A stretch of 64,000 nucleotides of DNA, from NCBI GenBank assembly GCA_018398805.1, contig JAGFBZ010000290.1:682001-746000 (forward strand). The letters are read 5' to 3'. This DNA is from Hirundichthys speculiger. Taxonomy: Eukaryota; Chordata; Actinopteri; Beloniformes; Exocoetidae. Each line of letters starts with the position of its first letter. The first letter of the stretch is position 1. The notes beneath the pieces were generated by a model. That model searched no databases. It was not told the DNA's origin and was given only the letters and a program-made list of their open reading frames with translations. The translations under genes were made by a program, and so were the position numbers. Positions 40,901 through 55,887 of this stretch are shown here, piece by piece.

Positions 40901-43900
40901 ACTTTTTACAATATTGCCTGAAAACCTTTTCACGTTCCCATTGCACTCCACTGAAATAAAATGTTTCCAAAAAAAATGAAACGTTTTGGTCCGGTCTAGA
41001 GGGTATAATCAGAGAAAAACTCTGACCAATCAAAATAATGATCATCATTACTTTCATTGGCTGCCTAATACGTCCATCAAATATCAATGCACTCCCACCC
41101 ACCCCTCCCTCCCTCCCTCCCTGCGGTTCATGTAGTCGTGAATTGTGTGAAAGCGTGGTTTCGAGGGGTGAGCTGAAGAGGAGGAGGCGGAGCCTTTGGG
41201 AGGAGGGAGGGAGTGTATATTTTCAAACTCTCACTTGAGTTGGATTGCTGGAACCGTTTTTTCAAAGAACACCTACCCCACCTTTAAGTGATTAGCGAGA
41301 TAAAACTAAATAAATCACACTTCAATTCAGCCACCCATTATCTGCCCATTTATTTCTGTGCAGGATTGGTGGAGCCTATCCTAGAATTCAGTGCAATTCA
41401 ATTCAATTCAATTCGTCCCAAAGGGAACTAATATCTTGCAGTTTGGATGGTTATAGCTGTGGGCCGAAAGGATGTCTCATAGCAGTCTGTGTTGCATCAG
41501 ATCTGAAGAAACCTCTGACTGAAGATTCTGTTGTTGAATCACTTTGTTTTGAAGAGGACGCTCAGGGTTGCCCAATATATTTTACATTTTATGAATCACC
41601 CTACATAAAATCAGGTATGGAGGCTCCAGAACAGTGTAAAGGTAGAGTCTTGCAGGGGTTCAACCCCTTATGCTGACCATTTTCTCACACATTTTTTACT
41701 TCTCCTCCCTCTTACCTCTTCATGCTAACCCAGGTGGTGTCAAAGATGCCCATGAGTCTCAGTACCCTTCTAGGATGTCTCTGATGACATCAGGGGGCAT
41801 GCGGAGGGAGCGAATCTCAGACAGAGCTTCAGGCTTAATGTTTCCAACTGCACGCTTTGCTTCATCTACCAAAGGCTAGAGGGTTTAAGGGTAAAATGGA
41901 GAGGCGATTGAGAGATAAGTACAGATGGGATTGCAAGCTTAGAAAAGGTAGTGGCCACTTCTCAGTTACTGACAGCTAATCAGAAAACTTGCCTGTACTT
42001 CCTTCAACTCATCATCTATTTTGGCTTTTCTCTCTTCACTTTTGGACACTTCTTGAGCCATTTTTTCTTTTATTTTTTCCATTTCTGTTTTCTGGTCACT
42101 GGCATTCTGCATGAACAGAAAGAAAATAAATAAAACATTAATTATGCTCACTACACTTGATTAAAAACATACATTGCATATATACTGTATTACGTATACA
42201 TTTATGATTCATAAAGAAAACAACTACCATTCTGTAAATACAGCCTGTTAAAAAAAATTTAAGTTGATATATACCCAGTTTTAGAACTACATTCTGATAA
42301 AGTCTATGTATATGTCTTCAGTCATCTAAACAGAGATCAAATAATCTCTGAACAGCCCAAAGAGGCATAGTCATTGAGTGTGAAAAAAGAGCATAACTGT
42401 TTGGCAGCATACATTTTCCACACTTCCTTTCTCTGACCTTTTTGTCCCTGACGTCCATCCATATTATCACATCACATTCTTATCCAAAGCTAATCTTGTT
42501 ATTGATCTTCTCTCCATCCTCCCAACTCTTCCCATATTCAAAGGGGTGACTCCTTCCTATATACAGCATGCTTCTTATTCCCTCTGCAAATCTCCTTCTA
42601 CTTTGTGCTCCATTACCCCCTGCTCTGAATGCTTCTATCTTCACCAAGCCTCAGTCACTGTTCCATTTAGTTTGTTTCCACCCCTCATCTCGCTGTCCCC
42701 GTTCCCATCATTTTTCCTTCCATGCTGTCTCCGTCTCCACGGATGACATGGCTGCTACAGACAAAAGGGGTGAGTCTAGTTATTAATTATCACTCTGCAA
42801 ACTGTCTCCACTGACAGTTGGCCTTTTTAGTTTTTCTTCTTATTTTTTTTCCTTCTCTTACTTCCCTTCATCTAACTCAAAACTCACTTTCCCTCGGGGT
42901 GAAAAACAAAAGAATATCATATCTGATCAACAGATCCTTTTATCCATTAATGCATCCATCCTTCTGTCATTGAGACAGAGTCAGCAGATGTGAAAATGTG
43001 TCAGGAGTAAGCACCGGATGAGAAGTTACAAAATATCATGTTAAAAAAAGTTACAAAGAGAAGAGAGAACTGCAGAAGACATCAAACATTGCAGAACAGT
43101 CCTGCCTACCACTGAGTGCCTAAAAACATGTGTGCACACACAATCATCGCAGACACACAGTCACAGATACACACACACACACACCACACACCTGCATGGA
43201 GGTGGTGATTTCTTGCAGGGCAGCATCAGCCTCCTGTTGTTTAGTCTTCAGCAGTGCACTCTGCTCTGCAGCCTGCCTCTTCAAATCATCAACCAATGTT
43301 TTAGCTTCATTCAGCTTAGACACGCCAGCCTGAAAACATAAGTCATCATAACATGTGAGCGATGTAATATGACTTTAATATTTAGGTATTTAGAAAAAAA
43401 CTGACAACTTTACTTAAACAGATTAATCAATAAATCAAGACAGATTTAAGTATAGCAGTCCAACTCTGTCACTGTGCAAGATGCATTAATACTTGCACAA
43501 GACACTGTTTGCTCCTGTCTAATAGCATGAGATTTTGCCCAATCCTCTAACACATTTTAGACAATTGTTTTCTAATTATCAACACAGTTATGAATGTATC
43601 TAAAAGTATATTTTATTCCACTCATCTCAGTCAAACCTTCTTGTTTCTGTAAATTTGCACAATATCTGTGAGATTGGTGACACTTAACCTGTAGATGTTG
43701 CTGTCTTGTCGTGAGCTGGTTTTGCTTCCGGCTGTATAATGCTGTGTAAACATGTAGAAAGGCCATGTACTGACTTGGTGTTGCACCGTGTTCTTTACAT
43801 GACTCATGGACCATATGGAACAAACGACACAGGTCTCGCTGCTCAGACCCTAATGAGAGGCATGGACAAAAAAAAAAAAAAAGTTTGTGAACATCTAAAC

Positions 43901-46900
43901 TGATTTGAAGAAATTTAGTAAGTCTTACCACCTAAACCCAGACCAGATAAAACATGTAACTAAACTGAATATAACAAATAAGCTTCTGAAATCCCTCTGA
44001 AGGTTCTGAAGATAACACACTTCTATTTTAGACACCATCTGCAAAATCTTTCAGTTCTGTGTTAAATTAGAAAAATAATAATATTAAATCTTCAAAAACT
44101 AACTAGCAGCAAGAAATGACAGAAGAGCCTGAGAGTTCCAGTAATGAAGTAGTAGCAGTGGCTTAATTATCCACAAATGTGTAAGGAATTTTGCTAAATG
44201 TGCTCTTACCTGAGCCTTTCCTATTGGTTGACTTTTCTCTTTCTCTGCCCTCCCCTTCTCCTTCTGTTTTTTCCAGCAGCAACTCAGGAATCTAACAAGG
44301 TAAAGGTACAGCTTTACACACATAAAGTGTCACATTTAGGAAGCACTGATGTAGCCAATAAAACATACTTATCTCTCTTCTGGTTAAAAGAATAGTAATT
44401 TGCTTAATTTTCAAACCGACAGATGAGCAGTTTACTTTTTAAAACCACTCTAAGTCAGATGTCAGAAGTCAAGAGTACTGGTTACACAAGTCTCTTCAGT
44501 CTTTCGGGGTAAAAACACAGAGAAACTCCATACTCAGTACTTTAATCTTTATTGACAATTCTTGACTTAACATGCATTTTTGGCCACGTTGTCCTCCACT
44601 AACCTTCTTCATGCTGCTGTCAGACCATCCTTCCATCCACTGGACCGAACACTTGCGGTAAAAAGCTGGGTTGCTCTCACAATTGATGGTGAAGTTAGAG
44701 TTGGAGCAGTCCATGATCAGGACAATGTGGAGATTCCGCTGAATTCCTGTTGCATAATGTGAAAGCCAAAGAGTTGTAAATTAAAAAGTGATGTAATTCA
44801 TCACAAAATGCTGAAGGATGTGGATATCCTGTGGGACAACATGGAGTCGAACACTAGTTTTGAGCCTGTAATATTATCCCTTTCAGCTTCTACCACCTTA
44901 GCAGAGTTGGACAAACACGATGAGCAAGGAGCTCTTTGGGTTTTTAATTTGTGACAAAAATACTGACTTGATTCTCTGTCAGAAACTTGAACCTCTGTGA
45001 CATGGTACCATTTATTCACCACACAAACACCACTGCACAGCTGGGAGTCACAATAACAGAGTCAGATAATATCAAAGAAGAGAACAATTTATAAAGAGAA
45101 ATGTGGATTTACAATGAGAGGTGGACCAGAAAAAAAAAGAAAATTACAGGTGCTATTGAGGGATCTTAATGTTGGTAACTATACTGTACTCACGATAGGA
45201 AAAGTAGTTATAGAGTGGTCCAGTGAATCCATCCTGGGAAGCAACATCTTTGAGTGGCAAGAGTAAAGGTTCTAGTTCCTCTGGAGTATACAGACCCGGA
45301 ACTTCGCCTGAAGCACAACACAGCCTATCATCTCTTAGAACCAACAAACATTCAAGACAAGAGGTTCAAATGACATACAAAGCAACAACGGCCACGTGGC
45401 TTTGTGTTTGGTTGCCACTGCAGTGCATGGCCCACATTCACTTGTAGATTATAAGAATCTCTGTTTACAATGTTTTGTCTGATTTACATTGCTTCACTAA
45501 GGCACTTTTATGAGTAAGAAAGTAGTTTGGCATCATATGCAATAAATAAACCACAAACAAACAATAAATAATAAGCCCTAAATAAACTTTACCATCTTTA
45601 GATATCAGCTTTTGTAGTCACTGTCTGATAGGGCTTTTAATAAACATAATTCAATTCTAACTTGTTCACCCTAAGTTTTTAAGTTCAATGTCAAACCTAG
45701 TCTCATAAAAATGCAAATAATTTCTAAACACTGTACACACCTGATGACAGCAGGCTGTTTACCATCTCTAAGAAAGCTGGATGGACAAATTGATAATCCT
45801 CCAACAATAAAACCAGTTGTTGGCCATCCAGGCCAGCCAGTTGCATCACCTAGACCGGAATTACATATATATTACATTAACCATTGATACATGTGCAACC
45901 CCAAAATCCAAAATAATTGGGGCACTGAGTAAAATGCAAAGAAAAACAGAATACAATGATTTCTAAATCCTTTAAACCCATATTTTATTCCTAACAAAAC
46001 ATAAGGTATATATCAGATGTTAGAGTTCAGGTACTGAACTCGCCTGCAGTCAAGTGGTCGTCCATTATTTATTTATTTATTGTTTGATCTCCACCAATTA
46101 CTCTTCCAGCCATTTGTTCCCCCTGTTCCATTTTTTTGAGATGTGTTGCTGCCATCAAAGTCAAAATGAACTAATATTTTCCATGAAAGGGTAAAATGTC
46201 TAATTTTCAACATCTGCCATGTTCTTTACATTGTAATTGGAATAAAATATGTGTTTCTGAGATTTGAAAATCATTGCATTCTGTTTTTATATGTTTTTCA
46301 CAACGTCCCAACTGTTTTGGAATTTGGATTGTACATGACTTATACACATGTGACACCCATATAAGCATGGAATAGGTATATGAACAACACATTTTTATCA
46401 ACAATCAATATTTCAGCTTTATTCTAGGAACAGGTGGTGTTCCATAAAATGCAATCAGAAAAACACACTTATTCAAATTTTGATGGAGACACAATTAAAA
46501 GGTTTGTAGCGGTATTATTTGATTATCTTTAAGAAAATCTTTTCAAAAGGGTGTTAAGCAGGTCCAGTGTAAACCAGTTAGAGAATTAATTTTCTTACCA
46601 TCTTGAGATCATTGCTGAAATGCTTAAGACTATAAGCACGGGAGATTTTGGGTGTGAATAATGTATATCCATGCATATGTGACACCAAACATGTAGCTGT
46701 GTGCCGACCCACTCCGCTTCGCCCTGCCAGAAGCAGAGAGCCACCAGGTCGGCTCAGGACCCGATCCACCCTGGATACAAAATCACACACTTCCCAGAAT
46801 AGCAGGAGATCCAGCTCTTTGTTATCACGGCTGTACAGCACTACTCCCTGGCAGAGGAAAAGGGATGACCATACAGATGAAGATGTGAAAGGCAGACGCT

Positions 46901-49900
46901 TCGAAAAATACAGTGACATAAAAATAAGAAAACAAACCCAGCCTTAAGAAAAGATAACAGCAGCAGCAGGTGAAGATTCTAAGACACATTACAACGCACA
47001 ATCTCTCATTTACAAATGTTTTTGTTGACAAAATACAGTATCTTCAATTACTGTAAAATTATGTTAGTTGATGAAATGTGTTTAATTGTAACTATCACTA
47101 TATATGAATGTGCAAATAGTTAATCCAACAAGACAGTAATGATCAGGCAGTAAAATACCTTCTGTATAACTTGCTTTAAATCAGCAGAATCCAGGCGACC
47201 CAGCTGTTTACCATGAGGAGGCAGAGGTTGGCCTGGAGCTATTACGGTGCCCTCAGAAGCTCCCCATGTCACATAGAAGCCATCTTTATACAGAAAAACA
47301 TATCACAGATGATTGGCAAGAGAGTAAGACATGTGCATATCAGGTGGCATAAAGACCATTCACAAAATGGAGGCAAGAATCGGTCGAGTGTAGTTACAGG
47401 ATATGCAATTACACTCTTGTTCCTCTAAAGGTCCAAATAGTACTTTTGTACAGCAGGTAAAGTTCTGTTAACATCCATGAATCTTGCATGACTTTGCTTC
47501 AGTAATCTCACACCGGGAGTTAATCAGACACTACAGTACTGGCATCTCACCATCTCTGTCAGTTTACCGCCAGTTCTCAATGTCTCAACACCTTCCACAG
47601 CTAGAATTAAATTCAAGTGCCGTCACCTTTGGGTGACATCATATTCCTCATCAGTGAAACATTACCAAGCATACTGTGTGTTAACAAGCTTTGACCTAAA
47701 GGAGTCAAACTAACTAGAAAAAGAAATAAATTATTCATGTCATGCTTGTTTAAAGTATGTAAATATAACAGCAGAGAAATTGCCAAACTCAGAGCCATAA
47801 GCAAGGCTGTCAAAGAAGCTCTGAAGTATCAAATGTAATCAAATGCTGTTTGAACTGCTTTATGCAATTCTTCTGTAGAATAGCAGAATCCGTTTTGCTT
47901 AGTACAAATGCTGGGATGATGAACTAGAAGGAAAAGAAGAGCAATCTCATACCAGTCATGTTGTCAAGAGCATCAGAGCCCCAGTCTCCTCGTATGATGG
48001 AGGACAAGATGTTGTCAAAGGTGTGAATGTCTTTAGAAGAAACCAGTCGGTCCCTGAACAGCCTCCTTGCCTCGTATGCTACCACCTCCAACACGCTGTC
48101 TGTCAAATTAGATTGCGCTAAAATGGAATACAGGAGATACACTTGTACATAATTGGGTGAATACTCAGCAGGATAGCTGCATAGCATACACAAAAATATG
48201 TGCCATGCTGATGGTTTTTCTTCACAAAAACACACAAAAAGCAAATTTAAAACAGAGGTAATTTCAAAATATCTGTCGGAAAAGTGACCCCCACACACAC
48301 ACACACATTGACACACATTGTCATACTTAATCTTGCATAAAAACTTAGTCAATGCCTCTGTCATCATAAAACGTCACATAAATACACTGATTATACTTAG
48401 AAAAGAAGGATTATAAAGCTATGCATAATATATGTGTATGTGCATTTTGTGAGCATAAAGAAGGTAAGTGGTGTTGGTGTGGGGGTCTAGGAAGTAAAGT
48501 AAGTAAAAATGATGACCATAGGAAAAGAGAAATTCTTTGCTGATGTCGTCTATTAAAGTAAAGGGTTGGAATTTTTATCACAGCAGGAATACAGTGTGAC
48601 AAGAAAGAAGGACTGACACAGGGAGAGATGAAAGAACAGCAAAGGGATGGTATATAAAAGGAGACGAAGATGAATGACAGAGCAATTAAGGAGAGAGAAG
48701 GCGTGAGAGACAGAATGAAGAAAAAGGTGAAAGCTGGAAACAGTAACGCTGAGCTAAAACAAAAGAAACTAAGCAATCTTTATTATTCAGTCATCAAAAA
48801 TGAATGTTACTCAGAAAAATATTTGCATGTGAGGACTTATAACTACTTAGTAAAAAAGTAATGGATGGTTAAATTAAAACTGTGTTATGAAATAACAGTG
48901 TCTCTATATTGGCAATGAAAAGGCCATTGCAGACCAATGTCAGTGAGCAGGATTTTTTTTTTTCATATTAAGTTTTGACACACCCCATACTGAACAGAAC
49001 CTGATCAATTTCCATTAATTGTTACTCTAAAAACATAATTTCTACCAGAGCAGCGCTGTCCACCTTTTTCATTTCATTCTGAAGACTGACTCTTGGGGAG
49101 GACAATACCACTACCAGATCTTTGCAAAATAAAACATGGTTTGTTGCTTCAAATTTTCTTTTGTTTAACTTTTAACATCAAAGTGCAAAAACATTAAATT
49201 TAGTTTAGAAGGAGTGAATTCATATAGCTTGGTTACCTGCAGTGAGGTCATATCGCAAAAGACTGAGGACCCATTCTGTGAGGATACAGGGGGTGAAGAG
49301 GTAGTGACTGTTGTCATCCACTGTAAACTTCGCTTTCACCTAAGAGGAAAGAAAATAACAATTTGGACTAATTGCTTCCATTTCAGCTGCTTCCTGTTCT
49401 GGGTCGGCACAGTGGAGTGAACCGCATGACTGATTTGGCACAAGTTCTACGTTGAATGTCCTTCCTGACACAACCGGGACGCAAACCCAGACCTCCCACA
49501 TGGCAGGTGACAGCACTACCACTAAGCCATCGCGGAAAATCATTTGGACAACTTATTCATCTGAATTATTTTTACAAAAATAGTTCTGCCTCACTAGACA
49601 TCAGACCTCTAAAAGCTTGCATACCTTTAACTGTGATATGTAATGTACATTGTATATTTATATCATCCTGGCAGCCCACTTTCAACACACTTTGTTTAAA
49701 ATTAATGATCTCACAATCTTACACTGCTGCAGTAAAGGAGAAAGCAGTATTGTGAAGTTTTTATTTATTTATTTTTCAGTCATTCTCATGGAGTGGATTC
49801 ATAGATTGCCCAGTGTCTTGTTTATGTAATCAGCATTTCAGGCCATATCATATTGTGAGACAGAGATATAACCACAAATGAGCACCCCAATAAATGCAAT

Positions 49901-52900
49901 ACCTGTTCATAGAGCTGAACAAGAGACCCAGCCAGCTGTTGTGTTTTCCCCAGGCTGGCCCAGGATGCCTGGCTGCCTAGACTATGCTGGAGAACTGGTT
50001 GAAGGTAAGCCGAGTAAATTGTGTTGTTCTCTGTCTGGATAGCTAAAGGCAGAGTCACAGAAGCAGCGGAAAAAAAAAGGAAAAACAGAACAGGGTCAAA
50101 CAACCATCATAAAAGATAGGGATGTAAAGTCCGAGTGGAAAAGACAATTGTGTATGCAAGTAGATCAAATGCTTGTTACACTTATGTGACTTACTCTATG
50201 GTACAGATGCGAACAATAGAGGAGAAGCGGGAGGTGAGTGAATGGCTGACAGCCCCCCCTGTTGACATGGATGCCACCACCTGAATGTTCTCAAGACTGA
50301 CCCACTCTAAATTTTCATCATAGAATCCCTTATAAGTCAACACCTGGAAGATAGGCAAAGGGTGGAAGTGTAATTTCATTAACATCATATCAGACCCACT
50401 TTATTTTCCTGATCTGACTGAAACAAATGCCACAGTCAATCCATACAATAATTTGTTTCTTATACATTCACGTTATTGTGTATGTATCATTTTAACCTGT
50501 TGCAAGAAAGCAGTGAGGTTGCTGGTTCCCCATTTGTCTGGTTTGGGTAGATTGATGTCTTTTAAGTAAAGCACTAGGTTCTCACAGTCCTTGGGTCTAA
50601 AAACTCGGCCAGTGTTTGAGCTGAGCAGCAGACATGTCTGGCTGAGCTTCTGTAGGACGTGACGAGATGAAGTTTGGGCGCTGCAGTGGACCACAGCAAC
50701 CTGGGTGGAACGTAGCTGAGAAAAAGCATAGCGCAGGAGCATTCTAGAAAGTAAACAATGAGTACAAAAAGGTCAATGAATGTATAGGCACACATGATTT
50801 CACAATGCGTTAATGTTTCAAATTCCTGTCTGTTTCAACTTTTGTACAGTTTAGCATTTGGATCATGTTAGGAAGCACAAGAGAAGGGATGAAATATTTT
50901 TGTGTTGTGTGAAATAAGATGGAATTGCCGCATCTAATTTAGAATATTTGTAATACCAGATTTGAAGGGAAAAAGACATTCTTTGAGAGTGCAGAGAAAA
51001 TAACAAGCTGTGTCTGTGCATACGCACACAAATGTGTAAATTAATTGCACATCTCTTGCCAGAGGAATCAGATGAAAAACCCAGTGATTCACTGTCATAG
51101 TGACCTTTTAGGCGAAGTGAGGCAAGGAGAAAGGATCAGAATAAAAAAGACTGAAAGAGATTCAGCTCAAGTGTAAAAGGCTAACTGAGTGACCATTGTT
51201 CTTCAAACCCTTGGGAAAGGGAAGCAATTACTTTTAAGGGAATGACTGAGTGAACACACACAAGTCTGATCACATAAAACATACAGGAACCCAAAGATCT
51301 TATCCTTATTCTGGGGCATCAGTGCATTCAAAGAAAGGCCACAGTTTGAATAAATACTTTGATTTCACTGTTGATTGTATGATTTAGTCACTGTGAGAGT
51401 CCACATTTGAGTGATTCTGTCTGCAGTGCATAATGGAGACTTTTCTACTGTGACCATTCCATCTTTTCTACAGGATGGCCAACGTGATGACTGCAAACTT
51501 TTTAAACACACCTCCACCTCCTCCTCTTAATAATCACAGATGTCTTATTAAATTATTGCAATGTAACAGCAATAAAACAGTGCTGATACACACAAGTCTC
51601 CTAATGCAGGAGTAACCTTGCAAGGGTGTGTGCACACCTGCTTCTTGTGTTTTTTGGGGGATGAATGTGTAATTACCCCTTTCCACAACCCTCAGGCCCT
51701 ATGACCATGAAAGGCTGGCTGTGCTGAGCAGTAAGCCACGGGTAGAAACCATGCAGACCTCTCTGCATGCCAGGAGTCTCTATTACAGGTAGTTTATGTG
51801 TGTTGAAGAACTGTTCCAGTGAGAGACCCTCCGGACGCTGGAATGCATAGGCAGCGAGATGGCCACTGTCAGGATCATAGTAAGTATCAAGGGGCCTTCT
51901 GGGTTCTGGTGGGCTTTCCCTGGCCCAACTTAGCAGCTGCAGAATAAAAAAAATAAATAAAGACACACATTGAGGATCACATCTATTTTTTAACAATTTA
52001 GAGAAGGAAAACACAGGTGTCTTTACCTCCTTAGCAAACTCCTGTCGTGTTTTGAGATTGAGGTTTCCTCCCATGCCCCTCAGAAGACCAATGAGAAACT
52101 GTCCTCTCTCAGTCACAGCACTGAGGTGTGACAGAGAATTGAACACTGTACCCACCAGACTAGTTTCCACCACAAAGTCATTCTGATGATAAATGAGAAG
52201 ACATAATTGACTATATATGGTTGATGCGAAACAAATGTGTCGAAAAGTATAAACACACATTCAGTTCAGTGTGATATGAAATCCTGATTTGTACATTGTC
52301 AAAACAATATTTACACAGTTAGCATTGTCACAATGAACAAACCAGTGAGAGAAACTCACAGGGAAACTGTATCCTTATAATATCATGTCCTGGCATTATT
52401 ACTCTCTCCAGAACCTTTTTGTCAGCCACTGTTCAGTTTTTTTTTTTAATTTAACAGAATTTCACAATGGGTGTCTTTGGGTCTTTAGTGGGATGGGGAA
52501 AATGTTACCTGTTTGAGGGCCCAGTCCAAAGCTCTTTGGAAGTAGTCTCCGAGCCAGTTTTCTAGGTTACTGCGACACTCTTCTGGTTGACCTCTCAACC
52601 ATGACTTCAGCAATGCTCCAACATCAATATCTTCATCACTTCAGATGTAAGTAGGAAGAACGTGAGGTGAAACAACAGAAAAAGAGGCACTGAGAAATGG
52701 AACTCCGTAGAAATAAATAATGTATTCAAAGCTTGACACACCTGAGAAAGATCATGCCCATGCGTGATATGGTTGCTGGTGAAGCACAGCTGAGGTCGTG
52801 AGTTTCAAATAAGAAGTTTACATTGGGTCCAAATTGGATGCGCTCTCCACTAGGCATGGTTAACAACCGATTATCATCAAGAACAGAGTTCAGACTCTCA

Positions 52901-55820
52901 ACCCACTCTGGGTCAATGTCCCCATCACAGACTATCCAGGAGTTTATCTCTGGGAAATGTAAAATTAATTATTCAAACACCATGCAGAGTGCAAACATGT
53001 GCAATCCCCAGTGGGGTACAAGGAGTGCAATTCAAGGATTTTTGCAACACAATTAATAATAAGCAAGCAACTGCAGTTGTCAAATGTCTTAGTATGACAG
53101 GTTATCAGCGAACAGTTTGCACTCTTTAAGTGGTGTGTCCCACTTACCCTGTGGTTCTCTGACCACAGTTCTGGCACTGTGTGTGAGAACACCATCAGCC
53201 CATTCTCTGGTGTCCATGTCTATATATCCCAAAAGCTGATGTCTGGGCATGGCCTTTGGATTCATCGTGTACTGCTTCACCTAGACAAATCAACAACACT
53301 GATGAGGAGACTGCAAGACTTTTGAATAATTGCCATATTTATAATAATAATATTATAATTGTTATATTATATATAACAATTAATATTTTACAATTTTTAC
53401 AATTTTACAATTAATTTTACAATTAATATTAATATTATAATAATTGCCACATTCAGGGAAAACAACCCCCGCTCCATGTGGAAAGGCATCCAGAACATCA
53501 CAGATTACAGACAATGCCACAACACCCCCTCCCCCACCGACACTTCTCTCCCAGACCAACTTAACGCCTTCTTCTCCCGCTTTGAAGAAAACAGCAGACA
53601 GGCAGAGGACACACAGCTGACACCATCAGAGCATGACCAGCCCCCCACCATCCAACAACACCAGGTACTCCGAGTCCTGCGAGGCATCGACACCAGCAAA
53701 GCACCAGGACCGGATGGAATACCAGGGAAGGTGCTGAAATCATGTGCCCATCAACTTGCTGCAGTATTCACTAACATCTTTAACCGTTCGCTGCAGCAAG
53801 CCACAGTCCCCACCTGCCTGAAAACTGCCACCATAATCCCTGTGCCCAAAACCTCTGCCATCACAGGACTGAATGATTACCGGCCTGTGGCCCTGACACC
53901 GGTAATCATGAAATGTATGGAGAGACTGGTGTTACAGTATGTCAAGGCCCATATCCCACCTGGCTTCGACCAACATCAGTTTGCCTACAGGTCCAACAGA
54001 TCCACAGATGACGCCATCTCCATCGCCCTCCACACCGCTCTCACCCACATCGAAAGCCCAAAATCATACATCAGGATGTTGTTTGTTGACTTCAGTTCGG
54101 CATTCAACTCCATCAGCCCCAGCCGACTGATCAACAAACTGCAGACACTGCAACTCGGAACCTCCCTCTGTCTGTGGATCAAGGACTTCCTGACTAACAG
54201 ACCCCAGCACGTCAGGATGGGCACCTCCACATCCTCCACCATCGTTCTCAACACCAGTGTGCCTCAGGGCTGTGTTCTGAGTCCAGTCTTGTACACGCTG
54301 TACACCCACGACTGCGTCGCCACCCAAGACTCCAACACCCTCATAAAATTTGCAGACGACACAACCATTGTTGGACTGATAAACAATGGTGATGAGGCAC
54401 CATACAGGGAGGAGGTCCGAGCACTGGTGGCCTGGTGCAGTGACAACCACCTCAACCTCAACACCAAAAAAACAAAAGAACTCATCATTGACTTCCGAAA
54501 GACAAGGACTAAACTACACTCAGGTCTGAGGATAAATGGGGAAGAGGTGGAGCGGGTCAAAAACTTCAGGTTTCTGGGACTGCACATCTCAGAGGACCTG
54601 GGCTGGACTGTGAACACCACCCACATCATTAAAAAGGCCCAGCAGCGTCTCTTTTTTCCTGAGAACGCTGCGGAGGAACAAACTCCCTCCACCTCTGCTG
54701 AAAAAACTTTATCAGTGCACAATAGAGAGTGTCCTGACCTACGGGTGTACGGTGTGGTATGCCAGCTGCACTGCATCAGAGAAAAAACAACTGCAGCGGG
54801 TCATCAAGGACTGCTCAGTGGATCGTCGGCTCCCCACTACCGCGCCTACAGGAGATCTACTGGAGCAGGCTTCATCGACGGGCTGCAAAGATCCAGGATG
54901 ACCCCGCACACACCCAGGACACTCTCTATTCTCCCACCTCCCATCTGGCAGACTCAGAGTCATGAGAGCCCGCACCAACAGACTGAAAAACAGCTTCTTC
55001 CCCCATGGCTGTGAAAAGTCTGCTGCAGGAATCATGACCCCCCCCCCCCCCCCCCCCCCCCGCCCCCCCTCCACACGCACACTACTACCGCTCCTCCCAA
55101 TGGACAATAACTTCTTGCACCTTAAATACTGCACCTTCAACTCAGACTATTTATGTTTATAAAAAATACTACCTGCACTTTACTGTTTTTACTGTTTATA
55201 GTATTTATTATTACGTGGAAATATACTTGTGACTGAAGCTGCTATAAGGGAGATGCTGCCAAACAGAATTTTGTTGTGTACATTTATACAATGACAATAA
55301 AGATTCTTATCTTATCTTATCTTATCTTATATGCCTTTCAGGTGTAAATAATATTAGCCTACATTATTTCAAATATATCCTTTTAAGCTAATCATTAAAT
55401 GATGTGTTATATACAGTAGGTATGGTCAATGAAAATCCAAGTGGAGTTATCTCTTGGCTTACCACTTTGCCCGTTTTGTTAAGTGCAGCCCTGAGCATCC
55501 TCCAGAGAGTGGACTTGCCTGCCCCACTTGGTCCTACGATGACTACACCCATACGTTGTCTCAGCTGTTCATTCAGCTCCATGGCCTTCTTCAGCTGAAA
55601 AAGCCATCAATCAATCAATTTTTTGCTTTTCCCCCCTTACTTTTTTTCGTTTTTACCTCTCAAAGAAACCATTCACTTTTGCCTATACAACACCTGTTGT
55701 AGTACAGAGGTATCCATTAAACTGGCTTAATGTCATTTGGGTCATGTAGATGGATGGATGGATGGATGGATGGATAGATAGATAGATGGATAGATGGGTA
55801 GATGGATAGATGGATAGATG

Positions 55821-55887
<67 letters not shown>

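Larger units (their letters stand above)
53450..55330 (+). mobile_element. L2/CR1-group LINE, 5'-truncated, with frameshifted reverse transcriptase
   Basis: The plus-strand frame 53476-55014 encodes a non-LTR reverse transcriptase: DSKAP-like [76 protein letters not shown], the catalytic [14 protein letters not shown] and [14 protein letters not shown]. The endonuclease half is missing. After QQRLFF the frame shifts, and later family segments ([33 protein letters not shown]) lie in other frames. The 3' end has a C run, AATAAAG and (CTTAT)n. The strand is opposite to dync2h1, in the intron between exons 7 and 8. Confidence 0.88.

Noticed and set aside
48411..48776. 121-codon minus-strand Ser/Leu/Pro-rich frame
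   Set aside because: Compositional artefact of a purine-rich plus strand inside an intron.
53561..55140. Minus-strand frames opposite the LINE
   Set aside because: Shadows of the reverse-transcriptase frame on the other strand.
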